Made by a program: the position numbers and the translations under genes. Below, one piece after another: positions 49,857 to 62,740 of a stretch of 64,000 nucleotides of DNA; position 1 is the stretch's first letter, and each line of letters begins with the position of its first letter. The stretch lies in contig OZ017797.1 of assembly GCA_963969395.1 (NCBI GenBank), forward strand, positions 27,032,001 through 27,096,000. The letters are read 5' to 3'. The stretch is from Pseudoscleropodium purum. Its lineage: Eukaryota; Streptophyta; Bryopsida; Hypnales; Brachytheciaceae. The notes below the pieces were generated by a model. That model searched no databases. It had not been told where the DNA came from and saw only the letters and a program-made list of their open reading frames with translations.

Positions 49857-51099
49857 AATTGGCAGACTTTGAGCCCTTGAGCGGTTCAAAGTTTGCCAAT
49901 TGAACTGAATCATCGTCTTTATTTGAATTGGAGTGACGAGGAAAACTGATACGAAAAGTACATGAAAGAGTCAAATTTTGACACAGTATAATTAGCAAAT
50001 CGTAAAGGATTTGATTGTATCAAAAAATTCAGTTCCTTGTTTCGAGCAATCTGAAGTGACCCATGCGAATAGAAATCAACCAACCATACACAATCAAGTC
50101 AATGTCGGTAGAGAGAATAGAAACAAAGCAAAGCAAAGTTCATAAAACTGAACATTTGGTGCCAATTCCAGTTGAAATGCCAGTTGAAATGATAATTTGA
50201 ACAACAGTGGTTCAATTTTACAACAAATTTCAGTCATGAGTTGCTTTTGTGACTAATTTTCTCAATGTTCCGAAAGTTCAATTCGTATTCAGTTGACAGA
50301 CAAATTTGCATGCTCCTGAGACTTCAATTTCTGCAACAAGTGTCTACTGTTGAAGAATTTCGGTTGACACTTAGTTCTGTTTACTTTCAGTATGACTGGT
50401 GAAGCTGAGGTCTTACGATTTCCTGAAAATTCTTTTCCGATTACTTGTGGATACGGTAATCATTAAACTCAATTCAAATTAAACTAAAAGATCTGTTGTT
50501 ATTTTTTGGAATAAATCTCTGCAGATGTGATGAAGTTGCGTTCAGTGTTTTGTGACCAGGATTGAGTAAGCCCAATTTTTGGAATTAGACCCATTGCCTA
50601 TGTTTGCATTACACAAGAGGATGATCTGTTTCGATGTGTGGTTTTGAAAACAATGCAGATGATTTTTGTGTGAATGACGTTCTCAAATTTGACCAAACTC
50701 AGTAAGTTCATTCCTCCCCACACTAGAGTAAGAATTTCCAAATCTAGTGCTTCAGTTCAGTTTAGCTCTCAAGAATTTCACCACCTGTGTGTCAGAAAGT
50801 CATACCCGGATGGAAGGTCATCTAGGTGTGTTACCAAGCTCAACAAGGGTACTCTAGAGTGTTGTGCATTCTTTTCTGGTTCGAGGAGCTCTCACTTGTA
50901 CAAGTTGAATAAATTGAGCACAGCTTTGCAGATCAAAGTATTGAAGATTCCATTTCAGCCAATTCAGAGGGTTATATCAAATATGTTGCGCATTCTTTTT
51001 GCGTTCTATTCTGTTGATGGAGAGTTTTGCAGCCATCTTTCATGTCGAGGCTTCTCCGAGGCTTCTTCTCATTAATGAGCATGGTTGAACTGCAGCAAC
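49857..51099. other. Uncertain region, no firm gene
   Basis: AT-moderate sequence downstream of the hypothetical gene. A 133-codon + frame (50674-51075) has an ATG but no recognised domain or similarity, and basic, Ser-rich content. I do not call it a gene. Confidence 0.4.
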
Positions 51100-51261
51100 A
51101 TGTCTTTGAAAGCTGGCAGCGTGGGCAAGGCATACAAGAGAACCATCGTAGGCCGCGTGGCTCATGAAGATGAAGGTGTAGAAATCACGCCGGCCACAGG
51201 CAACAGCACCACGAGAATGTCAGAGAGCTTCTCACAGTCAGACGAAGAGCCAACATACACC
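51100..51261 (+). CDS. Candidate first exon of an unrecognised gene
   Basis: The ATG at 51100 opens 54 codons that end in phase 0 at a strong donor, ACACC|GTAAGA. The translation is hydrophilic (KAYKRTIVGRVAHEDEGVEI, then Ser/Thr-rich to SDEEPTYT) and has the codon quality of a real exon. Possible following exons lie in the tandemly duplicated segment 51488-52033, but no reading frame stays open through them with confidence. Possibly a decayed or lineage-specific gene. Confidence 0.35.
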
Positions 51262-51487
51262 GTAAGATATACAAATATTCATGCAACATATGCATAACTT
51301 CGTGATCTTCTCTAAGCCCTAAGCCCTAAACCCTAATCTTCAGAATTCGCCTGGAGAATGCTTCAAAGAATGATTTGTTTCGGGATGCTAGATTGAGGTG
51401 CACTGGTGCCGAGGAGTGAAGCCAGTGGCCACCTCCGAACCATTCATCATCAAAGCACATAGCCTCGCGCTTATGAAGCCGGTTCGT

Positions 51488-52033
51488 CAGGTAAATAAAT
51501 AAATTGGCCGGTAACGTCCATGATTGAATTTCGATCCACAAAACTACCAACCTAGTGGAATTTCACTTAAAGAAGAGGATGTGTCAATTCGTTGCTGGCC
51601 ACAGCGCTGGGGTAACGAGCAGAACCGCATGCATGAGATGGAGAAGAAGAAACACAAGAAACCGGGATCCAAGGCTTTTCAGAAGAGTTGTCGAAACCCT
51701 AAACCAAATAGACGAGCAGAAAATTGCTCAAACCTCGTCTACTGATCCCAGCTGCAGAGTTCGCCAGGTAAATAACAAAATAGGGTTTACAGAAGAACAT
51801 CCATAATTGAATTTCGATCAGCAAACTAACAGTATACAGGAATTTCACTCAAAAAGAAGATTTGTGAATTCGTTGTTGGCCACAGCGCTGGGGTAACGAC
51901 CACAACCATATGCACGAGATGGAGAAGAAACGCAGGAAACCGGGAACCAAGGCTCTTCAGAAGAGTTACCGAAACCCTAAACCAAGTAACTGTGCAGAGA
52001 ATTGCACATCTACAGTTTCCAGCTGCTGCTAAA
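51488..52033 (+). repeat. Tandem duplication of an exon-like unit of about 280 bp
   Basis: Copy 1 (about 51491-51767) and copy 2 (about 51768-52033) each contain an acceptor before (T)GGAATTTCAC, then GGCCACAGCGCTGGGGTAAC, ATGGAGAAGAA, AACCGGG, TTCAGAAGAGTT and CGAAACCCTAAACCAA. A donor-like TTCG(T/C)CAG|GTAAATAA precedes copy 1 and follows it. In one frame both copies read WPQRWGN..N.MHEMEKK then KPG.KA.QKS.RNPKP. A one-base indel near the start of copy 2 shifts the frame. The pattern is that of exon duplication, now possibly decaying. Confidence 0.7.
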
Positions 52034-52950
52034 TTGCAGAAACATCATCTCGTTTCTTTCCTTCTCGATTGTTGGTTGGGGTCCTGTGGCTTACACATCA
52101 CGCACCGTCCCCGCAAATTGCAGATCCCCATTCACAAGCTCATTTGGACGGAGCTCCCAAGATCTGGGGCATCTCTTGTGAGATGTGTCAACAAGCAAAA
52201 AGCAACGTCCAACTTGTTTGCTAAAATTAGGTACACACCCACCTCTGTAATGTCACAGCCCAGGTTTCCCAAATGCACATGACTACGGGATATGCTGTGA
52301 TAATATTTGCGGCAATAGGAGTGTTGAAGCTCGTGATTTATGATACAAGATAATTAGTGTTTACTGTTTCTTTCCAATTGTGGCACCATTCAATTTCGAA
52401 TCTTAAATTTTGTCTCCAAAATACACAATGTAGGATTTTTTCCAAGTGGGTGCACTCTGAAATCTCTTACACCATATATTGTCTTTTGTATATGTATTAC
52501 CAATAGTAACATCAAGTAAAGTAATTTGTCCTCCTACCTTCAGGGTTTGGTTTGAGAACAAAGGGTGTGATATTAAAGAGGATGAAAACAACAGCATATG
52601 CGTAGAATCGATTGGAACAGTAAACATGATACAGTAACCTATAAAGAAGAGTTCAGTGCAGGTCGGTGGACTCGTTCTACCGCATCTGAGGTCCTCTCCA
52701 CTAACTCCAATCACCACATGCCACTTGGGACTCCACGTGGACACTTTTCCGGGCCTTGACCCGCCTTTCCCCTGCTCGTCTCCTTCCTCCGTTCCCCTGG
52801 ATCTCTCCGACCAAATCGATTTCATCTCGTCCTGCAATAAGTTTCGATTCTGCAATCAATTACCGGAAGCCCCACTCGCGTATTGGATTTCAACCGCTCT
52901 TTCAAACGATACTTTCGCGAGCTAGACGGTGGTCTGAGGCTCTCAATCGA

Positions 52951-53545
52951 GGTGATTTTCTCTCATTTCTGTGCTTTCGGTTGAAGTCTTGTGCGTGGAT
53001 GTCTGTTAGAGCGAAAGAGGTGGGAGTCTCTGTGTCAATGGTTGCATTTGTGGTTTCGTACAGTGTTTGGAAGTATTACCACCTGTTTAGGTTTTGAAAT
53101 TTCGTAGTGAGCGTGTTTGATCTTTATAGTGTTAAGATGTTTCAGAAGCTATAGCGGTGTTTGTTGGTTTGCAGGTTGATTGAGCTACATTTGATTCAGC
53201 GATCAATTTGTAGAAGCTGTTTTCAAATTTGTGAATTTGCGTACTTTCGCCGTGATTTCTCTCTGTTTCTGTGGTTTCGGTCAATCTTCTTGCGGTACTA
53301 TCTGGTACAGTGAATCAAACTGCCTTTGTTAACGAAAGAAGTTCTATATTGTGATTATGAATGTCTAGGTTTGTGCTTGTGGTTTTGGGAGATTCTTCAG
53401 CCAGTTAGGTTTTGAAATTTGGCGATTGAGCTTTTTAAGTCTTGTCGAATTGGTCGAATTGGTCGAGTTATTGTTGTTGTTGTTGAAATTCTGAGGATTT
53501 TTAGGTGTTTGTTGATTTTCAGGTTGAGTGAGAGTTGATTTAGTT
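52951..53545 (+). repeat. Duplicated 5'-UTR intron segment of the serpin gene, including splice acceptor
   Basis: The stretch beginning GTGATTTTCTCTC (52952) recurs at GTGATTTCTCTCTG (53252). Both contain TTTCTGTG(C/G)TTTCGGT, later GTTAGGTTTTGAAATTT or GTTTAGGTTTTGAAATTT, and end with GGTGTTTGTTG followed by a CAG acceptor and GGTTGA(T/G)TGAG. Acceptors are at 53174 and 53522. This suggests a 5'-UTR intron (donor TCGAG|GTGATT near 52950) with two alternative acceptors. Confidence 0.65.
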
Positions 53546-53551
53546 CACAAG

Positions 53552-56500
53552 ATGGGGTTGGACGTGGCGACGATGGTGAACGGGCAAGTGGAGTTTGCCG
53601 TGGACTTCTACCAGGCAGTTGTGAAAGGAAAGGAGAGCGAGAATGTAGTCCTGTCACCCTTGAGTATCAGCTTGGCCTTGGCGATGACTGCTGCGGGGGC
53701 CAAGGGACCCACGCGGGAGCAGATTGCCAAGTGCATCAAGCTGCCGGAAGGGGAGCCCATGCACTTGTTCTCCTCGCAGCTGAATTCGGTGGTGATGGCG
53801 GACGGAAGTGGTGCAGGGGGGCCGCAACTGGCGCTTGCCAATCGTCTCTGGGTGGAGCAAACCATCAAATTGAAACCAGAGTTTCAGAAAGTGGTGAAAG
53901 AGAGCTACGGAGCGGAAGCTGCGTCGGTCGATTTTCATACCAAGGTGCCAAGTGCATAGCTTTTTCTTACTCCAGAGATTTCCTGTTGTTGCAAATACTT
54001 CACTTTCCTGAATTTTGATTATGTACTTGAATGAAGGGCCTGGCTACAGAAACAGGACATGCGTAGCTGCGCTAGTGGCGAAGGATGTACTGTTTTTCCA
54101 AAATCAGGCTCTTCATTCAAATACTAGGCTTTCTTGATGTTTGATTATGTACTTGAATGAAGAGCCTGGTTACAGAAACAGGACATGGCGAGCTACGATA
54201 TTGGCAGAGGATGTTCTGTTTTTCCAAAATCAGGCTCTTCATTCAAGTCAACTAGCACAATCTCAATGAGAGCCCTACGATTTTGGTAGAATTGGGATAT
54301 TGGACCTTGTGATTCTTGCTGAACAGTTTGCAGGGTCGTTACAAATGGGATACAATGCAATCCTTCTTTCTTTAAAATACTAGCATCAGTGCAGATGTTC
54401 GAAATGCAAATCTGAAAGCAACTTCTTCTGCGGGCCAAGTCTAAATCTCCCCATCTCCCTTTTATTTACTAGGTTACCTGAATGAGCGTGGGTATTCAAA
54501 AACAATACATATGGAGCTACTCTAGTAGCGACGGTTGTACTGTTTTCCTTTACCGAGCTCTTCATTCAAGTCACCTAGCATAATCTTAATGAGATCCTGA
54601 CAATTTTGGTATGTAAGAGGTTGTTAGAACTTTGCGATTCCTGTTTTGTGATTTGGAAGTTTGTTATCACATTGAGTGATTCTTCTTTTCTTGAAGTTCT
54701 CGTTCCCGCATAGGATCTAGATCGGCGCTAAAGTCGCTTTCTTCTACAGGTTGGTTCTCACACCCATTTGATCGTGAAGAAAGAAAGTGTTTGTGATGTG
54801 GTGAACTGAGTGTAAAAATAGAAAACAACAAGCGGGACCTGTTTATTATTTCTAATCAGGAAATGGCTGCTTGCCACCTCTTCAAAACTCTGGCTTATTG
54901 GTATTATGTCTCAAGTAATTGCGCCGTCACTCCCTCATAGTTGCTTTGAGATTTGATTTCCCATTTCTTGACTCCCAAGTTCTGCTGTTAATTCCTTTCT
55001 TGTGTCAGTGATTTAGGGCAGTTATTCGGTCTTTTGTTGGACTGGAATACCGAAAACCAATAGTGAATCTAAAACCAGCACTTTGTTTCATTGGCATACA
55101 TTTAAGACCTTGAATGTGAATTAGTGCATTGTCATCTCTGGGTATACTTACGTTACTCAGTTGCACTATTTTCGGTAGTTGAGTACGATTCACGTCCTTT
55201 TCACCTGTGTCGGGCGACTGATTCGCTGTTTATGTATAAGGACCCATGGTAGTACTTATATCGACATTTGTAAGAACAAGACTTTGTACGATATTAGGCG
55301 TATACGTGGTGTTTTGAGATGTAGATATTCATACGGAGTAGTAATTATGTTAAACCTTTTCAACTCTGGTGGGAGTGCATTTACGAGTTGACCTTGCCAG
55401 GAATTACAGTGTGAAGCGTAGCCTGTGTTTTAAAATTCTTTGATGGAATGTTATGAACCTTGTTGAAGTTTTAAGGTGGAGATACCAACCTCTCTGAGTG
55501 AAATTCTTGATGCTCAAATTCTGTTGGTTGTTGTATGCAGCCCAACGAAGCTTTGGACCAAGTGAACAAATGGGCCAAAGAAGAGACACACGGGAAGATT
55601 GAGGACCTGCTTCCTCCAGGCTCAGTGGACGAGGGCACCCGCGTTGTGTTAGCCAATGCGCTTTATTTCAAAGGAGCTTGGAGGAAGCCATTCGACGAGT
55701 CGACCACGAAAGACGGTGAATTCTTTTTGCTGGATGGGAAAAGTATCCAGGTACCCGGTGGTGATTTTTCACAAGTACTTCAATTGTTTGTTTTTCACAT
55801 TTTCCTGAGCCAAGATTTACATGCCATGTGATGTGTTCTTTTAAATAGATACCGGCAAAAATTAAAGGAAAAAACGAAAGTTGGATTTCATTATAAATTC
55901 CTTTGAGAGAGATTCAGAAAATTAATTAATTAATGCTGCAAGTGCCAAACTATCAGAAAAATATTTCGCATGAACTACCAACCCTGATATTCGGGTATGG
56001 TATTGGTTTTTCTGAATCACCAGTTTTTCAATTACCAGTTTTTTTGATGAATTCAATTTTTATTGTCTTTCATTTGAAGCTTTTTGCTTTTTGTAATGAG
56101 CAAAAACCTTTGTGTAAAATCGCCCCTGCAGGTACCGATGATGCACACCACCAAGAAGCAGTTTATCAAAGATTTCTCCACCTTCAAGGCCCTTCGCCTG
56201 CCATACAACGCGGGTAGCGACAAACGCTCCTTTTCCATGTTCGTTCTGTTGCCCCATGAGAAGAAAGGGATCGCCGACCTGGAAAAAGCTTTGGACTTGA
56301 AAACCTTGTCTGAGGATCTCCGGCATCTCAGTCAGGAAGTTCCTGTGACTGAGTTTGCGTTGCCCAAGTTCAAAATTTCTTGTGGCTTCGAGGTGCCCGA
56401 GGCTTTGCAGACTCTGGGCTTGTCGTTGCCGTTTGGAGACGACGCAGATCTGACTGAGATGGTGGACTCCCCCTTGGCCGACAAACTCTACGTTTCCAAC

Positions 56501-56710
56501 ATGTATCATAAGACTTTCGTGGAGGTGAATGAGAAGGGCACCGAGGCGGCGGCAGCAACAGCTGCTACTATCACTTTGAGAGGCCTGCCGAGGCCCCAGG
56601 ATCCTATTGACTTCGTGTGCGACCATCCGTTTCTGTTTGTCATCAAGGAAGAGCTGACCAATGTGATCCTCTTCACTGGACGAATTGCCGACCCCTCTGT
56701 TGCCAAGTAA
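53552..56710 (+). CDS. LR-type plant serpin, 393 aa, three exons
   Basis: Exons 53552-53944, 55541-55750 and 56132-56710 join in phase 0 into 393 residues, the normal serpin length. Serpins trap target proteases by a reactive-centre-loop cleavage. Visible are the N-terminal SPLSISLALAMTAAGAKG block, the breach/shutter region RVVLANALYFKGAW, and the hinge EKGTEAAAAT (P17-P8) followed by AATITLRGLP. P1 is Arg351 with Leu at P2, the conserved LR class of plant serpins, which in Arabidopsis (Serpin1) inhibits papain-like RD21 and metacaspases. The hinge is small-residue rich, so the protein should be inhibitory. It ends PFLFVIKEELTNVILFTGRIADPSVAK. There is no signal peptide, so cytosolic, as for other LR serpins. 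Intron 1 (1.6 kb) holds three foldback repeats. Confidence 0.93.
54025..54571. repeat. Three related foldback repeats in serpin intron 1
   Basis: Units at 54025-54121, 54151-54248 and about 54473-54571 are each near 98 bp. Units 1 and 2 start ACTTGAATGAAG(A/G)GCCTG and end with its inverse CAGGCTCTTCATTCAAGT. They also share ACAGAAACAGGACATG and CTGTTTTTCCAAAATC. Unit 3 is more diverged but keeps GAGCTCTTCATTCAAGTCA and the sequence after it (CTAGCA(C/T)AATCT(C/T)AATGAGA) is shared with the tail of unit 2. Confidence 0.8.
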
Positions 56711-59414
56711 ATTTGTAGAGCTTGCACAGATGTATCATATTTCCAGCAAGGTGGTGTTCATTTCCAGCTAACGAAGACCTTGGTTTGATGATGCCCGACA
56801 AGAAGGTACTGTACTGACTGGCCGTGTGTAGCAAGAAAATTGAGAACTCTTATCTTTTTGTGAAGCAGTTTCCTCAGGATTTTGTGCTGAATTAGCTTGC
56901 GTTGGACACTTATGTCCAATTCTATGGCTGTCGTCCTTTGTTGACTGCAGTAAGAGCTCTGAACTCAATGGCATTTGGAGCAACAGTTAGTTGCTCAAAC
57001 TGATCTTGTTGTAAGGTGAGGAAGAGTGACCAATGTTGGACGTGTACTAACTTAAAAGCTTACCAAGAATCTTGAATGCGGGGGGGGGGGTAGCTGCCTC
57101 GTGGCTCTTTCTATCAATTTCTATGTCTACTTTTGGAATATATTTATAAATTCTCATGTGTTGTGTAATTGCATAATTTTCTGACAAGTGGCTCAGGCGT
57201 CCTCAGTTATGTGTCTTGTTGCTCTAAGGGAGTCAACCCATTTCCAAACACTTAAGCAATTGAGCATATTTGGAGCGCAAGTTTGTTGAGTGGAAAAATT
57301 TCCCCGTATGCAGAAATAGATTTTAGGAGGATTCCATAATTTTTCAAAATTTTATTTCCCAAAACAAAATTGCTGTGAATTTTCTTGGTGAATATTCTAT
57401 TCATCATGTATTAGTCACATAGATCATCCTATTTACAACCAAGGGCTGATATTTCTTGTAGCCCAATTATAATGCACCATTCTTGATCATTTAATCATCT
57501 TATAGTTGCATGGAAATACACCATCCTATGTTGCTAAAATGGGGGGATGGAGGTTGATCAAGAATGGATTGGCTCCCATAGATTGACAAATAGGTCTACC
57601 TTTGAAAGGGAACCTCAAGGGTTAGGAACTATGAATAGGGCAAATGGGCATTGGCATTAAGAAAGGAAATCTTAAAGGCTAGGGGCTACTATGATTAGAG
57701 TGAATGGGCATTGACATTAAGAAAAACTCTATATGTGGAAGTTTGAGTAGAGTTTGATCCACAAAGTGAGCTATTGTTATACTATTGGCTTCAGTGTAGA
57801 TTTGAAAGTTGAAAGTATAAGATTCTCTATAAGTACATTGAACTCTCAAAATAGTATGTGATTATAACTTCTTCAATCTAGTCTTCTATTTCTAAAAAAT
57901 TCAAATGTATGTCACTGGAAACTAAAAGGCTAAAGAATAGCTTCATATGGTATTTTTATCAAAAGTTTTGAAGCAATGTGTGTTGGGAGAGGTATTGATA
58001 TCATTCTTGTGATATGGTTGTGAGTGAAAAATGAAAAATTAGGTGTATTTTTAATTTTGTCTAGTAATAAACAAATTGAGCATTAACAACAAAACTTAGG
58101 TCCAATTATTCATTTACCAAACAAATTTTTAATCCTTCTAACTTTGTATAAAATATTTAAATAACACAAGTTTAATTGCATGAGGATTGCCTTATATTTA
58201 TGGATGATTAGAAAACCTTCATTTGGTCTAATAATAATAATATTTAATAATGAAAGTACTTGTATTAATTGTCAAAGCCTTTCCAAACTCAAACAAAGAC
58301 TAACAATCTACACATGTTTCAATGACATTGTTCACCAAAGACACTCCATTTGCATAGGTTAATAATGTTCAAATTTCTTTTGTAGAGTTCTCTCAACACT
58401 TTGCATTTTGGAAAAATAATTCACATTCTTTTTGCATAGAATCTTGAGTTTATTTTACATGTTTTATAACATAAAACATTGAGAGAAAATACATGTTGTA
58501 CATGACAACTTGATGAATACCATCCATTTCTATGGATATGACAAAAAATTGAATCTATTTATTCTAAAGATTTATCTAAAGCAAACTATTGCAAAAACAA
58601 ACTTGTTGAGCATTTGGTTTCTTTTAAAACCTAAGTGCTACGAAGTGCATATTTTGGATGTTGAATAAAGTATTGACATGATGTTTCATCAAAATGAGTT
58701 TTCATTCACTAGCTCTTTCATTGAAGGTATGAAACAACTTTCATACTTAGGTAAGCCATCATAGCAAATTCTATTAGAGCTAGATCAATGCACTTGATTA
58801 GAATTAACAAGTTCTCAAATTGGTTGTATGAAGTATATTCTATACATCCAAAAGTGTCACAATGAACAATTGCACATGGTGCATACTATTGAGACTTCCT
58901 TAATGTTGACTCTTATTGACAATTGAAAGACAGTTCCACCAAATTCGGTGCTCATCTTTTGGACATAATATGAATAAACACATGATAATTATAAGTGCTA
59001 AATATGTGTACTGTACTCAAACTTAATCCTACGCTCTAATGTTCAAATCGTGCGCGAGGGTCACACTTAACTTAAGCATAACCTTGTGTCAAGAACCAAT
59101 GGTACAAAATTAAGAAAACAGATTGCTCCTTGAGTCTTAAGAATTAAATAGTAGTTTCAGAAAGTAAAGTCGCCCACGCATTAACTGATGCCAAACACAT
59201 GATTTCAAAAGGCACATAAAAAATTTGTTTCAACTAAAACCGAAGTACTTGCATAAATCCTGAAAGCGACTTCCAGTAGGTTAAACTGCCCATCGCTTGA
59301 AACTAACATCTTAAGATTACATGAGTGACCAAACAACCACTCCTCACTCTACAATACACTATCAGAGTAATACCAAACGCTGGTTCGTAGTAGGGGAGAA
59401 AAAATTGCCCAAGC
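56711..59414. other. Intergenic DNA between serpin and VIPP1, no gene seen
   Basis: 3' UTR of the serpin at the left, then an AT-rich block (57150-58950). A run of ten G residues lies at 57080-57089. A short near-direct repeat of AGGGAATGGGCATTG(G/A)CATTAAGAAA type occurs at about 57640 and 57700. The right end is the VIPP1 3' UTR. No coding exon. Confidence 0.5.
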
Positions 59415-62400
59415 TCAAAAATCCTTGGTCTTCCCCCGCAACTCGTTCAGTTCCCTTTCAATCTCTGAGTCCTTGAAGGGGTAGGGAGTGTTGCTATTGC
59501 TACTACTTGAAACTGGTTGTGTGCGGCCTTCCGGCAGTTCACCTTTTCTCTGCACCGTCGGTCACACATTGTCAGTCAGCAATGTCCACACAGCCACCAG
59601 GTATTGCTAAAGAATTCTAAAACTACAAACAATGCAACCACAGATCTCGTTTGTGTCCCTAAACCCTAGATCCCGGAGTGGCCAAAGTACGAAGAAATCA
59701 TATGCTACATTGTTAAATGATAAAAATATGTTTTAAAAGTTCCTATAATCGACTATTAGCTTCCATTTTAGCTTAGTAACTTAGGCAGAAAGCCAGTTTT
59801 CGCTCAGGATCTGGAGAAAGCAACACGAATTTATACAGAGCACATTGTAGAAAATTTCATTCGCAACTGGAAAAAGTGACTTAATATACGGGAGCAAGAC
59901 GAACCTTAGAAGTACCCAACATGTCTTGCTTCAAGGATGCTAGATCGTCATCCACTGAGTCACTTTCTAGAAGTGCGAACTGCAGACACAATCATGGACA
60001 CTCCTGTTAGAGGTGTACACCTGATTTAACATCCTATACACATTTCGATCAATGAAAACAAGGATGACAAGATCAATTCATTATCCTGCGAAAGAGGGAA
60101 TTAATTTCAATACATTAACGATAAGTAATGGAAAAAGATGCATACCTTGCTAGCCAGATCATCAGTACTGAGTTGATTTAGTGCATCAGATTCTGCCTCC
60201 AATGCAGTAACTGCATATCCAGTACCCGGTTAGGAGGTGAGAACTTAACACGATTCAAAACACTTAGGACTATTAGAAGAAATACTGATTGGGACACACA
60301 CTGTTCTGATAGGAATAGAGACTACGTTTACCTTTCTCTTCCATTTTGTCAAATGCTGCAAGAGCACTGCTGGTGTTGATGTTTCCCAACATTTCATTGA
60401 CCTTTTGTGAAGTCCTGATGCAGCATCAACATCCTCACAATGTCAAAAAAAGTCCTACTCCCAATGAATCTCTACTGCAATACCTTACTGGCTCCCGAAG
60501 CAATGTAGAGCCAAGCATGTACGGCTTGCTAAGTAAGTCCAGCATTAACATTGTATACAAAGGAAATAGCATACAACTGATCTACAGAAGTAAGTCGTTA
60601 TAAAATTGCATTCGGGATCACAATCCTGTAAACGACTGAGACCCATGACATAGTAGTGTCCCATGCAGCAAGATACTAGTAAGTACTGTAAAAGGGTCCT
60701 GCAAATAGAGGCAGTGGCGCCTACTTAGCAGATTGAGCTCGTGCTTTCAACGTGTCCTTCTTTGACCTAGCTTCTTGGATCTTGCTCTCAAGCAGCTGTA
60801 ATCAACAGCCGTACATCAGCTCGGATCCTAACTCTTAAGTATCTTCACCACAACCATCTAACAACTTGCTAGAAACATGATTGTAAGAAAATTGGCTCTG
60901 AAGTAGTAGTTCAGAGCACTCTATTGTAACTGAGTCAATCGTGCGAGGAAGATGTATAATACCCGAGTGTTGGATATCAGTTTCTCTACGACACCCTTCT
61001 GTTGGTCCAGCTGACTTTTCAATGCCTTGGCACTTTCCTGTGCAGTAGTTGCAAAACGAGTTTAGTGATTAATTCGCGAATACCGATCCTATACACCTCT
61101 AATTCACTAAAAAGAGAGTCCTCACTGCCCAGGCTTCAACTGCCACTTCACACATACTAACTCAACTCACAGCACAACTCACCTTAATAATTTCTGATAA
61201 ACTGTTTCCCAAATCTGATCAGGCTCAGTAGTAGTACTCTGAATAAGCAGAATCAAAAAGTAGGACAGATCCTAATACCTCATAATCCTTACGACGTTTA
61301 AGAGCCTCCCTGGCCAAAACCTCATCACCCTTTTCAAGAGCTAATTTTGCCCTCCTATACCAATCATCCGCTGTTGTTTGCGCTGCTTTTTGCTTATTCT
61401 CCAACTGCTTCTGCGACGCTAACACCTTCAAAAAAGCAGACCAAAAGATTGCTCCTTGTCAATGCTTTATGGTCTGCTCAACAAATAGCTGAAAGTCAAG
61501 AATATACAAAGATAATCCTATACAGTCCCAAACTTGAACTAGGATTTGAATTTCAAAAGGATCCTAAATTCCAAGGTGAAAGGGATGACAAGAACCTGTG
61601 CAGATGCTTGCCGCATCTTGATCAAATCTTCATTCATTTCCAAAACCGTCTGGTCTAGTAACTTCTCGGGGTCCTCTGCTGAACTCACTATAGCATTCGC
61701 ATAGGACTGCACTCAACACAAGCATTTAATCCTAAGCTTCTGACTTCAGATGAGCACAACTCTGTTGGTTCGATGAAAACTTCATATCTATATAACAAGA
61801 ATGAATACCTAGAAAAACATGTCAAAGATGTTCAAGTACTGCGCGGAAAAACATACCCTCACAATTCGGACCACGCGCTCAAAGATATTAGCTTGAACGC
61901 AAAGGGCACCACCGCGCTTGCTTTGCTTGATTGAGCCCTCCACCGCAAGGGCGAGTACACAGGCCCCCACTGCCGCCATACCCAATCCCAACAATGTGAA
62001 TGACAATTTGCAAAAAAGACTGTACACAGTACTACAGTCACTAATATCGCATGAACATTGCCAAACTTTTCGAGCAGACGAGGAATTCCCCAAAATTCCC
62101 ATTTCCAGTCCTCTTTCTTCCAAGGTCAGGATCATCAACAGCAAAAAAGGAGAAATTCTCAACACCAACTGACGAAAATGTAGTTGACCAGCACACTCAA
62201 TCCTAAATTCTTTGCTCTGAAATAGTTTAAATGTGCAACAGGGGTGATAAACTTCATGATAATGCAGCAATTGTGCAGGATACTCTAGAATGTCAATTTA
62301 AGGACAGTCATTAATTCATAATTAACCCTAACGCAGTACAAACGAGGCAGACCAAATCTGAAAAAAATTCACTTCAGCTGAAAAAGGTCAGCTGTGACAG

Positions 62401-62740
62401 ATGTCCATGACCTAATCGCGACATTCTTTCTCTAAAAACTTAAGAGATAGGTTCACATGCATGTACATAAGATGGCTCAAAAAGTTACTGCCAGAAGTTG
62501 CAATTTCAATTTCGTACCTCCACCATCCCAGAAGCTGGAATGCGTCGTCCGCGTGACAAAGGAACTCCGCAGGACAAGCGCCTTCTGAGGCCTCACATGC
62601 GAACTACTGTAAGACGACAAAGAAGCCGAGCAACTGACGCACGAAGGAGATGAGGAAGAAGGAGCAGAGGAGAGCCCTCTCTTGCTCGACGCCACCAACT
62701 CCAAGCCCGGACCCGCGAGTCCCAGTGCCACACCCGCCAT
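59415..62740 (-). CDS. VIPP1: VIPP1/IM30 plastid membrane-remodelling protein, 365 aa, ten exons
   Basis: Exons: 62518-62740, 61857-61969, 61596-61706, 61279-61425, 60963-61037, 60725-60795, 60332-60414, 60146-60210, 59905-59979, 59415-59549; all joins keep frame. VIPP1 is the PspA/IM30 (ESCRT-III-like) protein that forms rings on plastid inner and thylakoid membranes. Exon 1 is a Ser-rich, acid-poor chloroplast transit peptide. The amphipathic helix [11 protein letters not shown] (about 102-112) leads into [17 protein letters not shown]. The coiled-coil core has [37 protein letters not shown] and [30 protein letters not shown] and STDDLASKF follow. The C-terminal extension [20 protein letters not shown] separates VIPP1 from bacterial PspA. 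The exon 2 acceptor (GGCGGCAG, weak pyrimidine tract) is the least sure join. Intact. Confidence 0.94.
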
